A DNA stretch of 64,000 nt from Microbacterium sp. (GTDB taxonomy: Bacteria > Actinomycetota > Actinomycetes > Actinomycetales > Microbacteriaceae), in the NCBI GenBank assembly GCA_031277945.1, contig JAITLK010000001.1:124001-188000 (forward strand). Direction: 5' to 3'. Positions within the stretch are counted from its first letter, which is position 1. Each line of letters starts with the position of its first letter. The notes beneath the pieces are model-generated. The model did not search any database and was not told the DNA's origin. It saw only the letters and a list, made by a program, of their open reading frames with translations. A program made the position numbers and the translations under genes. Shown piece by piece: positions 35,662-44,976 of this stretch.

Positions 35662-36153
35662 TCAGAACCAGTCGCTCTCGCGAACCTCGCGCATGGCGAT
35701 CTTGCGATCGTCTGGGGCGAGGCGAGAAAGGTAGAGCATTCCGTCGAGATGGTCGGTTTCGTGCTGCAGGGCCTGAGCCATCAGCCCGGTCCCCTCGAGC
35801 ACGATGCGCTCGCCCTCCAGGTCGATGCCCTCCACCCGTGCGTACGGGTGACGGAGCGCGGGGTGCCAGAGCCCGGGGACGGACAGACATCCCTCACCCG
35901 TCGGCACCGGCTCACCGCGCACCTCAACCACGACGGGGTTCAGCACGTAGCCCACTTCCCCGTCCACGTTGTACGAGAACGCGCGCAGGTTCACCCCGAT
36001 CTGCGGTGCTGCGACTCCCGCACGTCCGGGTTCGCGCACCGAATCGAGCAGGTCCTCCACCAGGGAACGAACGCCGTCGTCGATATCGGTGATCGGTTCA
36101 CTCGGCTGCCGGAGCACGGGGTCGCCGAAGAGGCGGATCGGACGAACCGCCAC
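35662..36153 (-). CDS. def: Peptide deformylase
   Basis: Removes the N-formyl group from new proteins; Fe/Zn metalloenzyme. 163 residues from the GTG at 36153, one base after the stop of the upstream ATPase gene. The three motifs are present: GVAAPQIGVN (about 45), EGCLSVPG with the metal Cys (about 91) and QHETDHLDGML with both His ligands (about 133). The HExxH element reads HETDH, an accepted family variant. Cotranscription with the acidic ATPase upstream is likely. Confidence 0.96.
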   Translation of the reverse strand: MAVRPIRLFGDPVLRQPSEPITDIDDGVRSLVEDLLDSVREPGRAGVAAPQIGVNLRAFSYNVDGEVGYVLNPVVVEVRGEPVPTGEGCLSVPGLWHPALRHPYARVEGIDLEGERIVLEGTGLMAQALQHETDHLDGMLYLSRLAPDDRKIAMREVRESDWF

Positions 36154-36154
36154 G

Positions 36155-38584
36155 TCAGACGCTCGTTCCGCGCAGGCCGTTGACGACCAGGGCCGCCAGC
36201 TCGCGGGCTGCAACGCGCGTCTCCGGCTGCAGGTCGCGGAACGTGATGGCGCTGCCAGACGCGATCATCGGGTCATACGGGATGCGGACGACCTCACTCA
36301 CCCGGGTGCGGAAGTGCTCTTCGACCTCGTCCATCCGCACCACCGGAGCGCCGGCGGAGGTCTGATTGAGCACGACGATGGCACCGCGCGCGATGTCGGA
36401 GAACCCGTTGGTCTCCAGCCAGGTCAGGGTCTCGGACGCGGCCCGCGCCTCATCGACGCTGCGTCCCGCCACGATCACGAGCTGGTCCGCCAGGTCGAGG
36501 GTTGCCCCCATGACGGAGTGCACGATGCCCGTTCCGGTGTCGGTGAGGACGATGGAGTAGTACCGGCTGGCCACGTCGGCGACGTGGCGGTAGTCGATGT
36601 CGCTGAAGGCCTCCGCGACCCGCGGATCGCTGTCGCTCGCCAGGACGTCCAGACGCGTCTCATCACGCGAGACGATGCCGGACAGATCGTTGTAGCCCCG
36701 GATCTCGTCGCGGACACGCACCAGATCACGAACGGTCTTGGTGCCCGTGCGTGAGATGCGCTCGGCCAGAGTGCCGCGATCGGGGTTGGCGTCCACGGCG
36801 ACGATGCGATCGTCGCGGGCATCGGCCAGGGCCATCCCGATCAGCGTGGTGACGGTGGTCTTGCCCACGCCGCCCTTGCGCGAGAGCACCGGAACGAAGC
36901 GCGACCCTCCGGTGATCGGTGCCGCGATGCGCGCGGTGAGAGCCTTGCGCTCGCGCGCACGCTTGCCGTCGCCCAGATTGATGCGCTTGCCCGAGATCGA
37001 GTACACGAAGTGCTGCCAGCCGCCTTCGGGCTCCGGCTTCGGCTTGCGGTTCGGATCGAGGAGGCGGTCGGCCGTGAGCAGGTCGGGCGTCTCGCGGGAT
37101 GCGTCCCCGCCGACGTCGCCCAGCCGGCGCGGTGCCGGCGTCGTCTCGACGGCGCCGGTGCGCACTGTCACACGCTCCAGGTCGTGAATGTCGCGAGTCT
37201 CGGACACGGGGGTTTCCTCCACGGACGTGCGCTGGGTGAGCGCCGAATCGGTCTGGGCTGCAACGACCGCGGCCGCGGTCAGGACGGCATCCGCCGCAGT
37301 GGCCGTGGCGTCGTCCTCGGCAGTGAGCACGTCGAGCGGAGCTTCGCCCTCGGGCGTCGCGTCGTCGGGCGTCGCGTCATCGAGCTGCGAGGCCGGGATG
37401 AGCGGCTCCTCGAGCTCAGCATCAGCATCAGCATCAGCATCAGCGAGTTCTTCGTCTTCAGAGTCAGTGGCGCCATCGGCATTCGGTGCCTCGTCATCGA
37501 CGAGAGCCACGTCCTGGACTGCGTCCTCTTCGTCCGGCAGGACGTCATCCGGCTCGACGTCATTCGGCTCGACGTCTTCGACACTGTCGTCGGACTCGCC
37601 ACCGCTCACGTCGTCCTCGGAGCGGCCCTCGTCAGATGCCTGCTCTGCATGAGTGTCGGCTGACGCCGTCTCAGCAACCTCAAGCTCCCCCGGTCCCTCC
37701 TGGTCAGACTCGTCATCCTCAGACTCGTCATCCCCGACAGAAGTGTCCACGCCGGATGCGCCCCCAACGGGGCGGTCGTCGACGGTCACGTGGTCGATCG
37801 CACCGTCTTCGTCCGACTCATCGTCTTCGTCCGATTCATCGTCTTCGTCAGAGTCGTCGTCATCGTCCGATTCATCGTCATTGCCCGACTGATCATCATG
37901 CTCCGAGTCGTCATCATCCGAGTCGTCGTCGTCTTCGTCCGAGTCGCCATCATCCTCGAGGGAGACGTCGCCCAGTTCCTCGTCCGACTCCGAATCGTCC
38001 GCGTCTCGGGCGCTATCCCCGCCATCTCGGACGCCACTCCGATCGTTCTCCGGAAGCTCGTCTTCGAGAAGCTCGCCCTCAAGAACCTCGTCCTCAGAGA
38101 CCTCGTCCTCAGAGACCTCGCCCTCAGAGACCTCGTCCTCAGGAACCTCGTCCTCAGGAACCTCATCCTCAGGAAGCTCGTCCTCAGGAAGCTCGCCCTC
38201 CGCGATCTCAGCCGACGCCGCGGCGACTCCACCCGGAACGTCGTCTTCGATGAGTTCCGCCTCGACGAGGTCGATCTCTTCAACGACCGGGCTGACCGTC
38301 TCATCCTGGGCGACACGGGGAACGTCGACGGTCAGCGCCGCCACGTCCTCCTGCTGAGCGGTGACCGCGTCACCGCTCAGCAGCGAGTCGAAAAGGATGG
38401 AGATGTCATCGTCGTCCACGACGTCGTCGTCATCGTCTTCCTCGCTGGTCGGCAGGATCACGTTCACGTGGGCCGTGTTCGTGGTGAGCAGACCAAGGTC
38501 CGAGGTGTCGATGGCACCGGTCTCGGCGAGAACGCCGTTCTCCGGCTCGTCGGAGGGCGCGTTGATACTGGGATCAGACGTCAC
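36155..38584 (-). CDS. MinD/ParA-type P-loop ATPase with a giant acidic N-terminal region
   Basis: 809 residues in two parts. About residues 45-400 are almost wholly Asp/Glu/Ser with Val, Ala and Pro; they include ten pentapeptide-type repeats (EDEVP/EDEVS) and a DADADADA run. About residues 400-540 are a linker. The C-terminal domain (about 545-809) is a MinD/ParA-like ATPase with SRKGGVGKTTVTTLIGMALA (P-loop about 565), VDANPDRGTLAERI and LTDTGTGIVHSV. This resembles EspI-like ATPases of ESX-bearing actinobacteria, which also join a disordered head to such a domain, but there the head is Pro-rich and no ESX genes are seen here. Function unknown. Confidence 0.85.
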   Translation of the reverse strand: MTSDPSINAPSDEPENGVLAETGAIDTSDLGLLTTNTAHVNVILPTSEEDDDDDVVDDDDISILFDSLLSGDAVTAQQEDVAALTVDVPRVAQDETVSPVVEEIDLVEAELIEDDVPGGVAAASAEIAEGELPEDELPEDEVPEDEVPEDEVSEGEVSEDEVSEDEVLEGELLEDELPENDRSGVRDGGDSARDADDSESDEELGDVSLEDDGDSDEDDDDSDDDDSEHDDQSGNDDESDDDDDSDEDDESDEDDESDEDGAIDHVTVDDRPVGGASGVDTSVGDDESEDDESDQEGPGELEVAETASADTHAEQASDEGRSEDDVSGGESDDSVEDVEPNDVEPDDVLPDEEDAVQDVALVDDEAPNADGATDSEDEELADADADADAELEEPLIPASQLDDATPDDATPEGEAPLDVLTAEDDATATAADAVLTAAAVVAAQTDSALTQRTSVEETPVSETRDIHDLERVTVRTGAVETTPAPRRLGDVGGDASRETPDLLTADRLLDPNRKPKPEPEGGWQHFVYSISGKRINLGDGKRARERKALTARIAAPITGGSRFVPVLSRKGGVGKTTVTTLIGMALADARDDRIVAVDANPDRGTLAERISRTGTKTVRDLVRVRDEIRGYNDLSGIVSRDETRLDVLASDSDPRVAEAFSDIDYRHVADVASRYYSIVLTDTGTGIVHSVMGATLDLADQLVIVAGRSVDEARAASETLTWLETNGFSDIARGAIVVLNQTSAGAPVVRMDEVEEHFRTRVSEVVRIPYDPMIASGSAITFRDLQPETRVAARELAALVVNGLRGTSV
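37417..37444. repeat. Hexanucleotide microsatellite CAGCAT in the acidic ATPase gene
   Basis: CAGCAT is repeated 4.7 times on the plus strand; on the coding strand it encodes alternating Asp and Ala. Slippage by one unit would change the length by two residues without a frameshift. Confidence 0.85.
38051..38200. repeat. Ten tandem 15-base units in the acidic ATPase gene
   Basis: Imperfect 15-base units of the type CTCGTCCTCAGAGAC run for 150 bases and encode five-residue acidic repeats (EDEVP, EDEVS, EDELP). Units differ by one to three bases. Confidence 0.8.
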
Positions 38585-38631
38585 TGAACATCACTTCCGT
38601 ACTGCTGGCGAGGCTGTCCCGCCCACCCAGG

Positions 38632-41600
38632 TTACTGGGCGGGCCGGACGACGACCAAAAGATCGCCTGCTTCGACCTGCTGAGTGCCCGAGATCGCGAT
38701 GCGCTCGACGACTCCGGACACCGGCGATGTGATGGCAGCTTCCATCTTCATCGCCTCGATCGAGGCCACCGGTGCGCCCGCCTCGACGGTGTCGCCGACA
38801 GCGACCTTGATGGTCACCACACCGGAGAACGGTGCGGCCACCTGACCCGGCTTGGACGTATCGGCCTTCTCCGCCGAACGCGATGCGACCTCGATGCTGC
38901 GATCACGCACGAACACCGGCCGCAGCTGGCCGTTGAGCGTGGTCATCACAGTCCGCATGCCCTTCGCGTCGGCCTCGCCGATGGCTTCGAGCCCGAAGTA
39001 CAGACGCACACCCCGATCGATCTCGACCATGTGCTCGGCACCCGGAACCAGTCCGTAGAGGTAGTCGGCGGTGTCCAGCACGGACAGGTCGCCGTAGACC
39101 TCACGGGTCTCCTCGAAGATGCGGGTGGGTGCCGGGAACAGCAGCGTGTTCAGCATCGCGCGGCGCGAGGCCGAGTCGCCGTTCAGCGCCGCCTCCTGCT
39201 CCGCGGTGATGGGCGTCACACCGATCTTCACGTCACGACCGGCCAGCACCTTGCTCCGGAACGGCTCAGGCCACCCGCCGGGAAGGTCTCCCAGTTCGCC
39301 CGCCATGAAGCCGACCACCGAGTCCGGAACGTCGTACTTCTCCGGGTTGGCTGCGAAGTCCGCGGGATCCGCCTTCACCGCAGCGAGGTGCAGGGCGAGG
39401 TCGCCCACGACCTTCGACGACGGCGTGACCTTCGGCACACGTCCGAGGATCTCGTTGGCGGCTGCGTACATGTTCTCGATGAGCTCGAAGTCATCGGCCA
39501 GGCCCAGCGCGATCGCCTGCTGGCGCAGGTTGGAGAGCTGTCCACCCGGGATCTCGTGGTGGTACACGCGTCCGGTGGGGCCGGGCAGTCCCGACTCGAA
39601 CGGCGCGTACATGTGACGCACCGCCTCCCAGTAGGGCTCCAGGTCCGACACGGCCTGCAGATCGATGCCCGTGTCCCGCTCGGTGTGGGCGAGAGCCGCC
39701 ACGAGCGCGGACATGGACGGCTGGCTGGTGGTTCCCGACATCGGCGCGGAGGCCACATCGACGGCGTCCGCACCGGCCTGCGCCGCTGCCATCAGCGTTG
39801 CGAGCTGGCCGCCGGCCGTGTCGTGCGTGTGCACGTGGACCGGAACGTCGAAGCGCTCGCGCAGTGCGGAGACCAGCTTCGCGGCCGCGGCCGGACGCAG
39901 GAGTCCCGCCATGTCCTTGATGCCGATGATGTGCGCACCGGCAGCGATCATCTGGTCGGCGAGGTTCAGGTAGTAGTCGAGGGTGTACAGATCCTCGTTC
40001 GGGTTCAGCAGATCGCCCGTGTAGCAGAGAGCGGCCTCGGCCACCGCGGTGCCCGTGGCGACGACCGACTCGATGGCCGGGCGCATCTGCTCGACATCGT
40101 TCAGCGCGTCGAAGATGCGGAAGATGTCGACGCCGGTGGCGGCGGCCTCACGGATGAACGCATCGGTCACCTCGGTGGGGTACGGCGTGTACCCGACCGT
40201 GTTGCGACCACGCAGCAACATCTGGATCGCGACGTTCGGCAGCGCCTCACGCAGCTTCGCCAGACGCTCCCACGGGTCCTCACCCAGGAAACGCAGCGCC
40301 ACGTCGTAGGTGGCACCACCCCATGCCTCGACGGACAGCAGCTGCGGCAGCATACGAGCTTCGTAGGGTGCGACCGCCAGCAGGTCCTTGGTGCGGACAC
40401 GCGTGGCCAGCAGGGACTGGTGAGCGTCCCGGAAGGTGGTGTCGGTCACGGCCAGCGCGGTCTGCGCCCGCAGCTCCTTCGCGAATCCCTCCGGCCCGAG
40501 CTCCAGCAGACGCTGGCGCGATCCGGCGGGGGCCGGAGCAGTCAGGTCGAGGGCGGGAAGCTTGACGGCCGGGTTCACCGAGAGCGGGTTGTCGCCGTTG
40601 GGCTTGTTGACCGTCGTGTCCACCAGCCAGTTCAGCACCTTGGTGCCGCGGTCCTTGGACTCGCGGCCGCGGAGCAGCTGCGGGCGTTCGTCGATGAACG
40701 ACGTCGACACGTCGCCCTGTACGAAGTCGGCGTCATCGAGCACCGCCTGCAGGAACGGGATGTTCGTGGAGACGCCGCGGATGCGGAACTCGGCCAGCGC
40801 TCGCCGAGCACGGGAGACGGCGGCCTCGAAGTCGCGTCCGCGGCACGTGAGCTTGGCCAGCATCGAGTCGAAGTGGGGGCTGATCTGCGAACCCGCGGCC
40901 GTGGTACCGCCGTCGAGGCGGATGCCGGCACCACCGGGCGAACGGTAGGTGGTGATCTTGCCGGTGTCGGGACGGAAGCCCTGCGTCGGGTCTTCCGTGG
41001 TGATGCGGCACTGCAGTGCGGCACCGCGCAGGTGGATGTTCTCCTGCTCCAGCCCGAGCTCGGCGAGGGAGGCACCTGCGGCGATCTTCATCTGCGTCTG
41101 AACAAGATCGACGTCGGTGACCTCTTCGGTCACCGTGTGCTCCACCTGGATGCGCGGGTTCATCTCGATGAAGACGACCTCCCCCGTGCGCGGGCCTGCG
41201 GTCTCCAGGAGGAACTCGACGGTTCCCGCGTTCTGGTAGCCGATCGACTCGGCGAACGCGACCGCGTAGCGGTGCAGGTCTTCCTTGATCTCCTGCGCGA
41301 GGTTCGGAGCGGGAGCGATCTCGATGACCTTCTGGTGGCGACGCTGCACCGAGCAATCGCGCTCGAAGAGATGCACGGTCGCACCGTGTGAGTCTGCGAG
41401 AACCTGAACCTCGACGTGGCGCGGGCGCAACACAGCCTGCTCCAGGAACATGCGGGGATCTCCGAAGGCGGAGTCTGCCTCGCGCATGGCCTCGGCCAGA
41501 GCGGGAGCGAGCTCGTCCTTGGTCTCCACGCGGCGCATACCGCGACCACCACCACCGGCGACGGCCTTGGCGAAGAGCGGGAAGCCGATCTCCTCCGACT

Positions 41601-42039
41601 GAGCCACGAGGGCGTCCACATCATCCGATGCCTCGGTGGAGCGCAGCACCGGCACTCCGGCCGCGATCGCGTGCTCCTTGGCCGTCACCTTGTTGCCCGC
41701 CATCTCCAGGACGGAGGACGGCGGACCGATGAAGGTGATGCCGTTGGCTGCCGCCTTGGCCGCGAGGTCCGGGTTCTCGGAGAGGAAACCGTAGCCGGGG
41801 TAAATGGCGTCGGCGCCGGATTCGACGGCGACGCGGATGATCTCATCGACATCCAGGTACGCACGCACCGGGTGGCCGACGTCGCCGATCTGGTACGCCT
41901 CGTCCGCCTTCAGACGGTGAAGGGAGAAGCGGTCCTCATACGGGAACACGGCGACGGTGCGGGCACCGACTTCATATGCGGCGCGGAATGCACGGATGGC
42001 GATCTCACCACGGTTGGCTACGAGGATCTTCGAGAACAT
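38632..42039 (-). CDS. pyc: Pyruvate carboxylase
   Basis: Biotin enzyme converting pyruvate and bicarbonate to oxaloacetate, the main anaplerotic route in many actinobacteria. 1135 residues from the ATG at 42039 (MFSKILVANRGEIAIRAFRA). Domains in order: biotin carboxylase (1-450, with GGGGRGMRRV and HVEVQVLADSHG), carboxyltransferase (about 530-1000, with TFRDAHQSLLATRVR, metal site HVHTHDTAGG) and biotin carrier (EAMKMEAAITSP, biotinyl Lys about 1097). Single-chain form with no break. The 72-base gap to the divergent parA gene must hold both promoters. Confidence 0.98.
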   Translation of the reverse strand: MFSKILVANRGEIAIRAFRAAYEVGARTVAVFPYEDRFSLHRLKADEAYQIGDVGHPVRAYLDVDEIIRVAVESGADAIYPGYGFLSENPDLAAKAAANGITFIGPPSSVLEMAGNKVTAKEHAIAAGVPVLRSTEASDDVDALVAQSEEIGFPLFAKAVAGGGGRGMRRVETKDELAPALAEAMREADSAFGDPRMFLEQAVLRPRHVEVQVLADSHGATVHLFERDCSVQRRHQKVIEIAPAPNLAQEIKEDLHRYAVAFAESIGYQNAGTVEFLLETAGPRTGEVVFIEMNPRIQVEHTVTEEVTDVDLVQTQMKIAAGASLAELGLEQENIHLRGAALQCRITTEDPTQGFRPDTGKITTYRSPGGAGIRLDGGTTAAGSQISPHFDSMLAKLTCRGRDFEAAVSRARRALAEFRIRGVSTNIPFLQAVLDDADFVQGDVSTSFIDERPQLLRGRESKDRGTKVLNWLVDTTVNKPNGDNPLSVNPAVKLPALDLTAPAPAGSRQRLLELGPEGFAKELRAQTALAVTDTTFRDAHQSLLATRVRTKDLLAVAPYEARMLPQLLSVEAWGGATYDVALRFLGEDPWERLAKLREALPNVAIQMLLRGRNTVGYTPYPTEVTDAFIREAAATGVDIFRIFDALNDVEQMRPAIESVVATGTAVAEAALCYTGDLLNPNEDLYTLDYYLNLADQMIAAGAHIIGIKDMAGLLRPAAAAKLVSALRERFDVPVHVHTHDTAGGQLATLMAAAQAGADAVDVASAPMSGTTSQPSMSALVAALAHTERDTGIDLQAVSDLEPYWEAVRHMYAPFESGLPGPTGRVYHHEIPGGQLSNLRQQAIALGLADDFELIENMYAAANEILGRVPKVTPSSKVVGDLALHLAAVKADPADFAANPEKYDVPDSVVGFMAGELGDLPGGWPEPFRSKVLAGRDVKIGVTPITAEQEAALNGDSASRRAMLNTLLFPAPTRIFEETREVYGDLSVLDTADYLYGLVPGAEHMVEIDRGVRLYFGLEAIGEADAKGMRTVMTTLNGQLRPVFVRDRSIEVASRSAEKADTSKPGQVAAPFSGVVTIKVAVGDTVEAGAPVASIEAMKMEAAITSPVSGVVERIAISGTQQVEAGDLLVVVRPAQ

Positions 42040-42111
42040 GACACCTCTGTCTTCTGTGAGACGTGTGGGGGAATAGCCCTTCCACCCTACGGGACGGTAA
42101 CGTGGTTGATT

Positions 42112-42930
42112 GTGCACGTACTCAGCGTCAGCTCTTTGAAAGGCGGAGTCGGCAAGACGACAGTGACTCTCGGACTTGCCTCCGCGGCATTCGCGCGCGG
42201 CATCCGAACACTCGTCGTGGATCTCGACCCGCAGTCCGACGTCTCCACGGGGATGGATATCCAGGTGGCGGGGCGGTTGAACATCGCCGATGTCCTCGCC
42301 AACCCGAAGGAGAAGACGGTCCGTCAGGCCATCACATCCTCGGGTTGGGCGAAGGTTCACCCTGGGACCATCGATGTCCTGATCGGCAGCCCGTCGGCGA
42401 TCAACTTCGACGGTCCGCACCCGAGCGTGCGCGACGTCTGGAAGCTCGAGGAGGCACTGGCGACCATCGAGGCGGACTATGACCTGGTCCTCATCGACTG
42501 TGCGCCTTCGCTGAACGCGCTCACGCGCACGGCGTGGGCGGCGTCCGACCGCGTGATCGTCGTCACCGAGCCCGGGCTCTTCTCCGTTGCCGCCGCAGAC
42601 CGCGCCTTGCGTGCAATCGAGGAGATCCGTCGCGGCCTGTCCCCGCGCCTGCAGCCGCTGGGCATCGTGGTGAACCGCGTTCGTCCGCAGTCGATCGAGC
42701 ACCAGTTCCGCATCAAGGAGCTGCGGGATATGTTCGGCCCGCTGGTGCTCTCCCCCCAGCTTCCGGAGCGCACGTCGCTGCAGCAGGCACAGGGTGCCGC
42801 GAAGCCGCTGCACATCTGGCCCGGCGACTCCGCCCAGGAGCTCGCCGCGGACTTCGACGCTCTGCTGGATCGCATCATGCGCTCGGGGCGCATCGCCACC
42901 CCCGGCGAAGAGGCGGCTCCGTCCGCGTGA
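42112..42930 (+). CDS. ParA family ATPase
   Basis: Walker-type ATPase of the Soj/ParA group, 272 residues. The start is the GTG at 42112 (VHVLSVSSLKGGVGKTTVTL), eight bases after TAACGT, so it is probably leaderless. The deviant Walker A is KGGVGKTTV (about 10-18), Walker B is LVLIDCAP (about 122) and DLDPQSDVSTG follows strand 2. It stands without parB or parS nearby and is followed by an acetyltransferase gene, so it is an orphan ParA (Rv1708-like) and not the chromosomal parAB pair. Cargo unknown. Confidence 0.93.
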   Translation: MHVLSVSSLKGGVGKTTVTLGLASAAFARGIRTLVVDLDPQSDVSTGMDIQVAGRLNIADVLANPKEKTVRQAITSSGWAKVHPGTIDVLIGSPSAINFDGPHPSVRDVWKLEEALATIEADYDLVLIDCAPSLNALTRTAWAASDRVIVVTEPGLFSVAAADRALRAIEEIRRGLSPRLQPLGIVVNRVRPQSIEHQFRIKELRDMFGPLVLSPQLPERTSLQQAQGAAKPLHIWPGDSAQELAADFDALLDRIMRSGRIATPGEEAAPSA

Positions 42931-43436
42931 GCGGCGCGGTCATTCGACTCATCGAGGTCGGCGATGCGGAAACGCTCGCCGACCTCGTCTTTTCCAATGC
43001 TGATTTCCTCGCCCCGTTCGAGCCCGCACGGTCGGCAGACTGGGCGACGCCGCGTCGCCAGCGCCTCGCCATCGCAGCACTGCTGGATCAGAGTGATGCC
43101 GTCCCGTTTGTGATCCTGGACGATGCCGGCCGGGTGGCGGGCCGAATCACGTTGAGCTCGATTCAGCGGGGCGTGGCTCAATCAGCCGCGCTGGGGTACT
43201 GGGTGGACCGGCAGCACAACGGCCAGGGGCTCGCCACGGCTGCCGTCGCCGCGTCGGTTGCGTATGCGTTCGACGTACTCGATCTGCACCGTGTCGACGC
43301 GGCCACCCTCGTCCACAACCTCCGCTCGCAGCGCGTGCTGGAGAAGAACGGATTCCAGCGCATCGGGCTCTCCCCCGCGTACCTCGAGATCGCCGGTCGG
43401 CGCCAGGATCACATCCTCTTCACACGCGTGCGCTGA
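42927..43436 (+). CDS. GNAT family N-acetyltransferase (RimJ/RimL type)
   Basis: Acetyl-CoA dependent transferase, 169 residues. The GTG start overlaps the parA stop (GTGA). The acetyl-CoA loop region is YWVDRQHNGQGLATAAVAA (about 92-110), followed by the RimJ/RimL segment LVHNLRSQRVLEKNGFQRIG. Acceptor is not known; RimJ/RimL members acetylate ribosomal protein N-termini or small molecules. Confidence 0.93.
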   Translation: MSGAVIRLIEVGDAETLADLVFSNADFLAPFEPARSADWATPRRQRLAIAALLDQSDAVPFVILDDAGRVAGRITLSSIQRGVAQSAALGYWVDRQHNGQGLATAAVAASVAYAFDVLDLHRVDAATLVHNLRSQRVLEKNGFQRIGLSPAYLEIAGRRQDHILFTRVR

Positions 43437-43471
43437 CGCAATCGTGATCGAACCGTCACCGTCACATTTCG

Positions 43472-44557
43472 TCACGATGCGGCGCGCGGTCCGTTCTCGG
43501 CCGCCGGCTGCCAGCGTCCGTCGTCATCGAGACTCCAGTGCCAAGGCGGTTCGTCCTCGAGGGCCAGGGTGTTCGTGAACCAGAACGTCGTATCCGGATG
43601 CCACCCCGCGATCACCGATGCACGGGTCTCATCCACCGCCAGCGCGCGCCCCGCGCCCGCCAGATAGGCGGCGACCGTGAGATGGACGCCATCCCATTCC
43701 TCGGCCACGGCGTCCCAGTCGGGTAGCACCCATTCCCCCGCTCGGCCGGTGGTACGGAACCAGTCGTGGCGGCGCGATGCGGACACGTCGACGGAGGCGT
43801 TCCGGCACAGCTGCACCCAGTCCTCCGGAGTGCGGATCTCCAACACACGCGATCCACCCCGCACCGCGAAGGTGCGGGCGGTCTTCGGCCCGTAAGCGTC
43901 CTCCACCAGGGCGAGGGCGTCAGGGAGCCGGCTGACGGTATGGCGATACCACCCCGCCAGCGACCACCACGATCCGGTCATCGGGTGCTCATGGTCCTCG
44001 GGATACTCGCGCTTCGCAACCGTCTCCTCCTGGATGATGAGGCGTCGCCAGTCGCGGATCCTCTCCCGCACTCTCGTGACGTCGATCACCGGGTCCAGCG
44101 CTGCGTGCTCCTCCAGGCCGCGCGGGGGTGCGAACTCGACCAGCCAATGCTCCGCGGGCACGGTGACCCACCATCCGATCTCCGCGCACGAGGCGACGGC
44201 CTCGGCCATCGGGCGCAGCGCCGCCCGGATGTCGTCCTGCCCAGCCAGCACATCGCGCCCATCCGGTTCCTGCCAATACCGCGCGGCGCCCACACTGTTC
44301 ACCAAAGCCACACCGATGGCGTCCGCGGTCACGTTCGTCGATGCGGTGGCGACCAGTTCGGCCACCTCCGCCGGCGAGATCTCCGGCTCGGGGTCACGCC
44401 GCCCCCACCCGAAACTGGCGGATGATCCCGAGCCTGCATCGTGGGCGCGCGCTGACCAGAAGACGGCCCTCATCGCGTCGGCGTCGTTGGTCGCAAGCTC
44501 GAGACAGAGACGACGACCGCGGGGGCCGCGCAGCAGTTCTTCGGCGGTCAGTTCCAT
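43472..44557 (-). CDS. Uncharacterised 361-residue protein
   Basis: I recognise no family. The protein has no signal peptide or membrane segment, is rich in Trp (about 5 percent) and acidic residues, and looks like a globular cytoplasmic protein. Repeated Trp-centred segments (DWFRTTGRAGEWVLPDWDAV, PPWHWSLDDDGRWQP) occur in the C-terminal half. It lies three bases after the VOC gene and probably shares the transcript of the garA-ftsR group. Codon use is like its neighbours. Confidence 0.8.
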   Translation of the reverse strand: MELTAEELLRGPRGRRLCLELATNDADAMRAVFWSARAHDAGSGSSASFGWGRRDPEPEISPAEVAELVATASTNVTADAIGVALVNSVGAARYWQEPDGRDVLAGQDDIRAALRPMAEAVASCAEIGWWVTVPAEHWLVEFAPPRGLEEHAALDPVIDVTRVRERIRDWRRLIIQEETVAKREYPEDHEHPMTGSWWSLAGWYRHTVSRLPDALALVEDAYGPKTARTFAVRGGSRVLEIRTPEDWVQLCRNASVDVSASRRHDWFRTTGRAGEWVLPDWDAVAEEWDGVHLTVAAYLAGAGRALAVDETRASVIAGWHPDTTFWFTNTLALEDEPPWHWSLDDDGRWQPAAENGPRAAS

Positions 44558-44560
44558 CGG

Positions 44561-44956
44561 TCACCCCTCCCGGTGAGCGACGACCTCCGCCTTGAAGCCG
44601 TGTGAGTTCTCCAACCATCCGGCGTAGTGATCGGGCCCGCCGGCGTGCGGGTAGCGGTCCTGATACAGCGCCGCCCAGCCGTGATCGGCGGCGTCGGTCA
44701 TGATGCGATCCACCGCACCACGCTCGCCGCCGAGGAAGGCGAGGTGATTGAGGCCGGGACGACGGCGATCATAGGGCTCATCCCGCAGATTCGGTGATCC
44801 GGTGAAGGTGAGATATGCGCCGTCGGCGGCCCAGGTCTCACCCTCGCCCCAGGCGGCCGTTCGCGACCATCCCAGCTCTGTCAGCAGCCACCGCCACTCA
44901 TCCAGGCCGTCGCCGGTATCGGTCACCCAGATCTCGACGTGATGGAGACCAGGCAT
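44561..44956 (-). CDS. VOC (glyoxalase/dioxygenase-like) family protein
   Basis: 131 residues forming one vicinal-oxygen-chelate module pair. It starts MPGLHHVEIWVTD with the first metal-type His; a second half has PGLNHLAFLGG and the C-terminal ENSHGFKAEVVAH with the family Glu. Likely a metal-dependent lyase, dioxygenase or resistance-type binding protein; substrate unknown. Located between the second MerR gene and the uncharacterised 361-residue protein. Confidence 0.9.
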   Translation of the reverse strand: MPGLHHVEIWVTDTGDGLDEWRWLLTELGWSRTAAWGEGETWAADGAYLTFTGSPNLRDEPYDRRRPGLNHLAFLGGERGAVDRIMTDAADHGWAALYQDRYPHAGGPDHYAGWLENSHGFKAEVVAHREG

Positions 44957-44976
44957 GACTCAGAGGAGCGGTACGT

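Noticed and set aside
39031..41391. A 786-codon open frame antisense to pyc
   Set aside because: Shadow of pyruvate carboxylase, Arg/His-rich with no motif.
42040..42813. Upstream extension of the pyc frame
   Set aside because: It crosses the divergent parA gene; the pyc start at 42039 begins with the conserved biotin carboxylase sequence.
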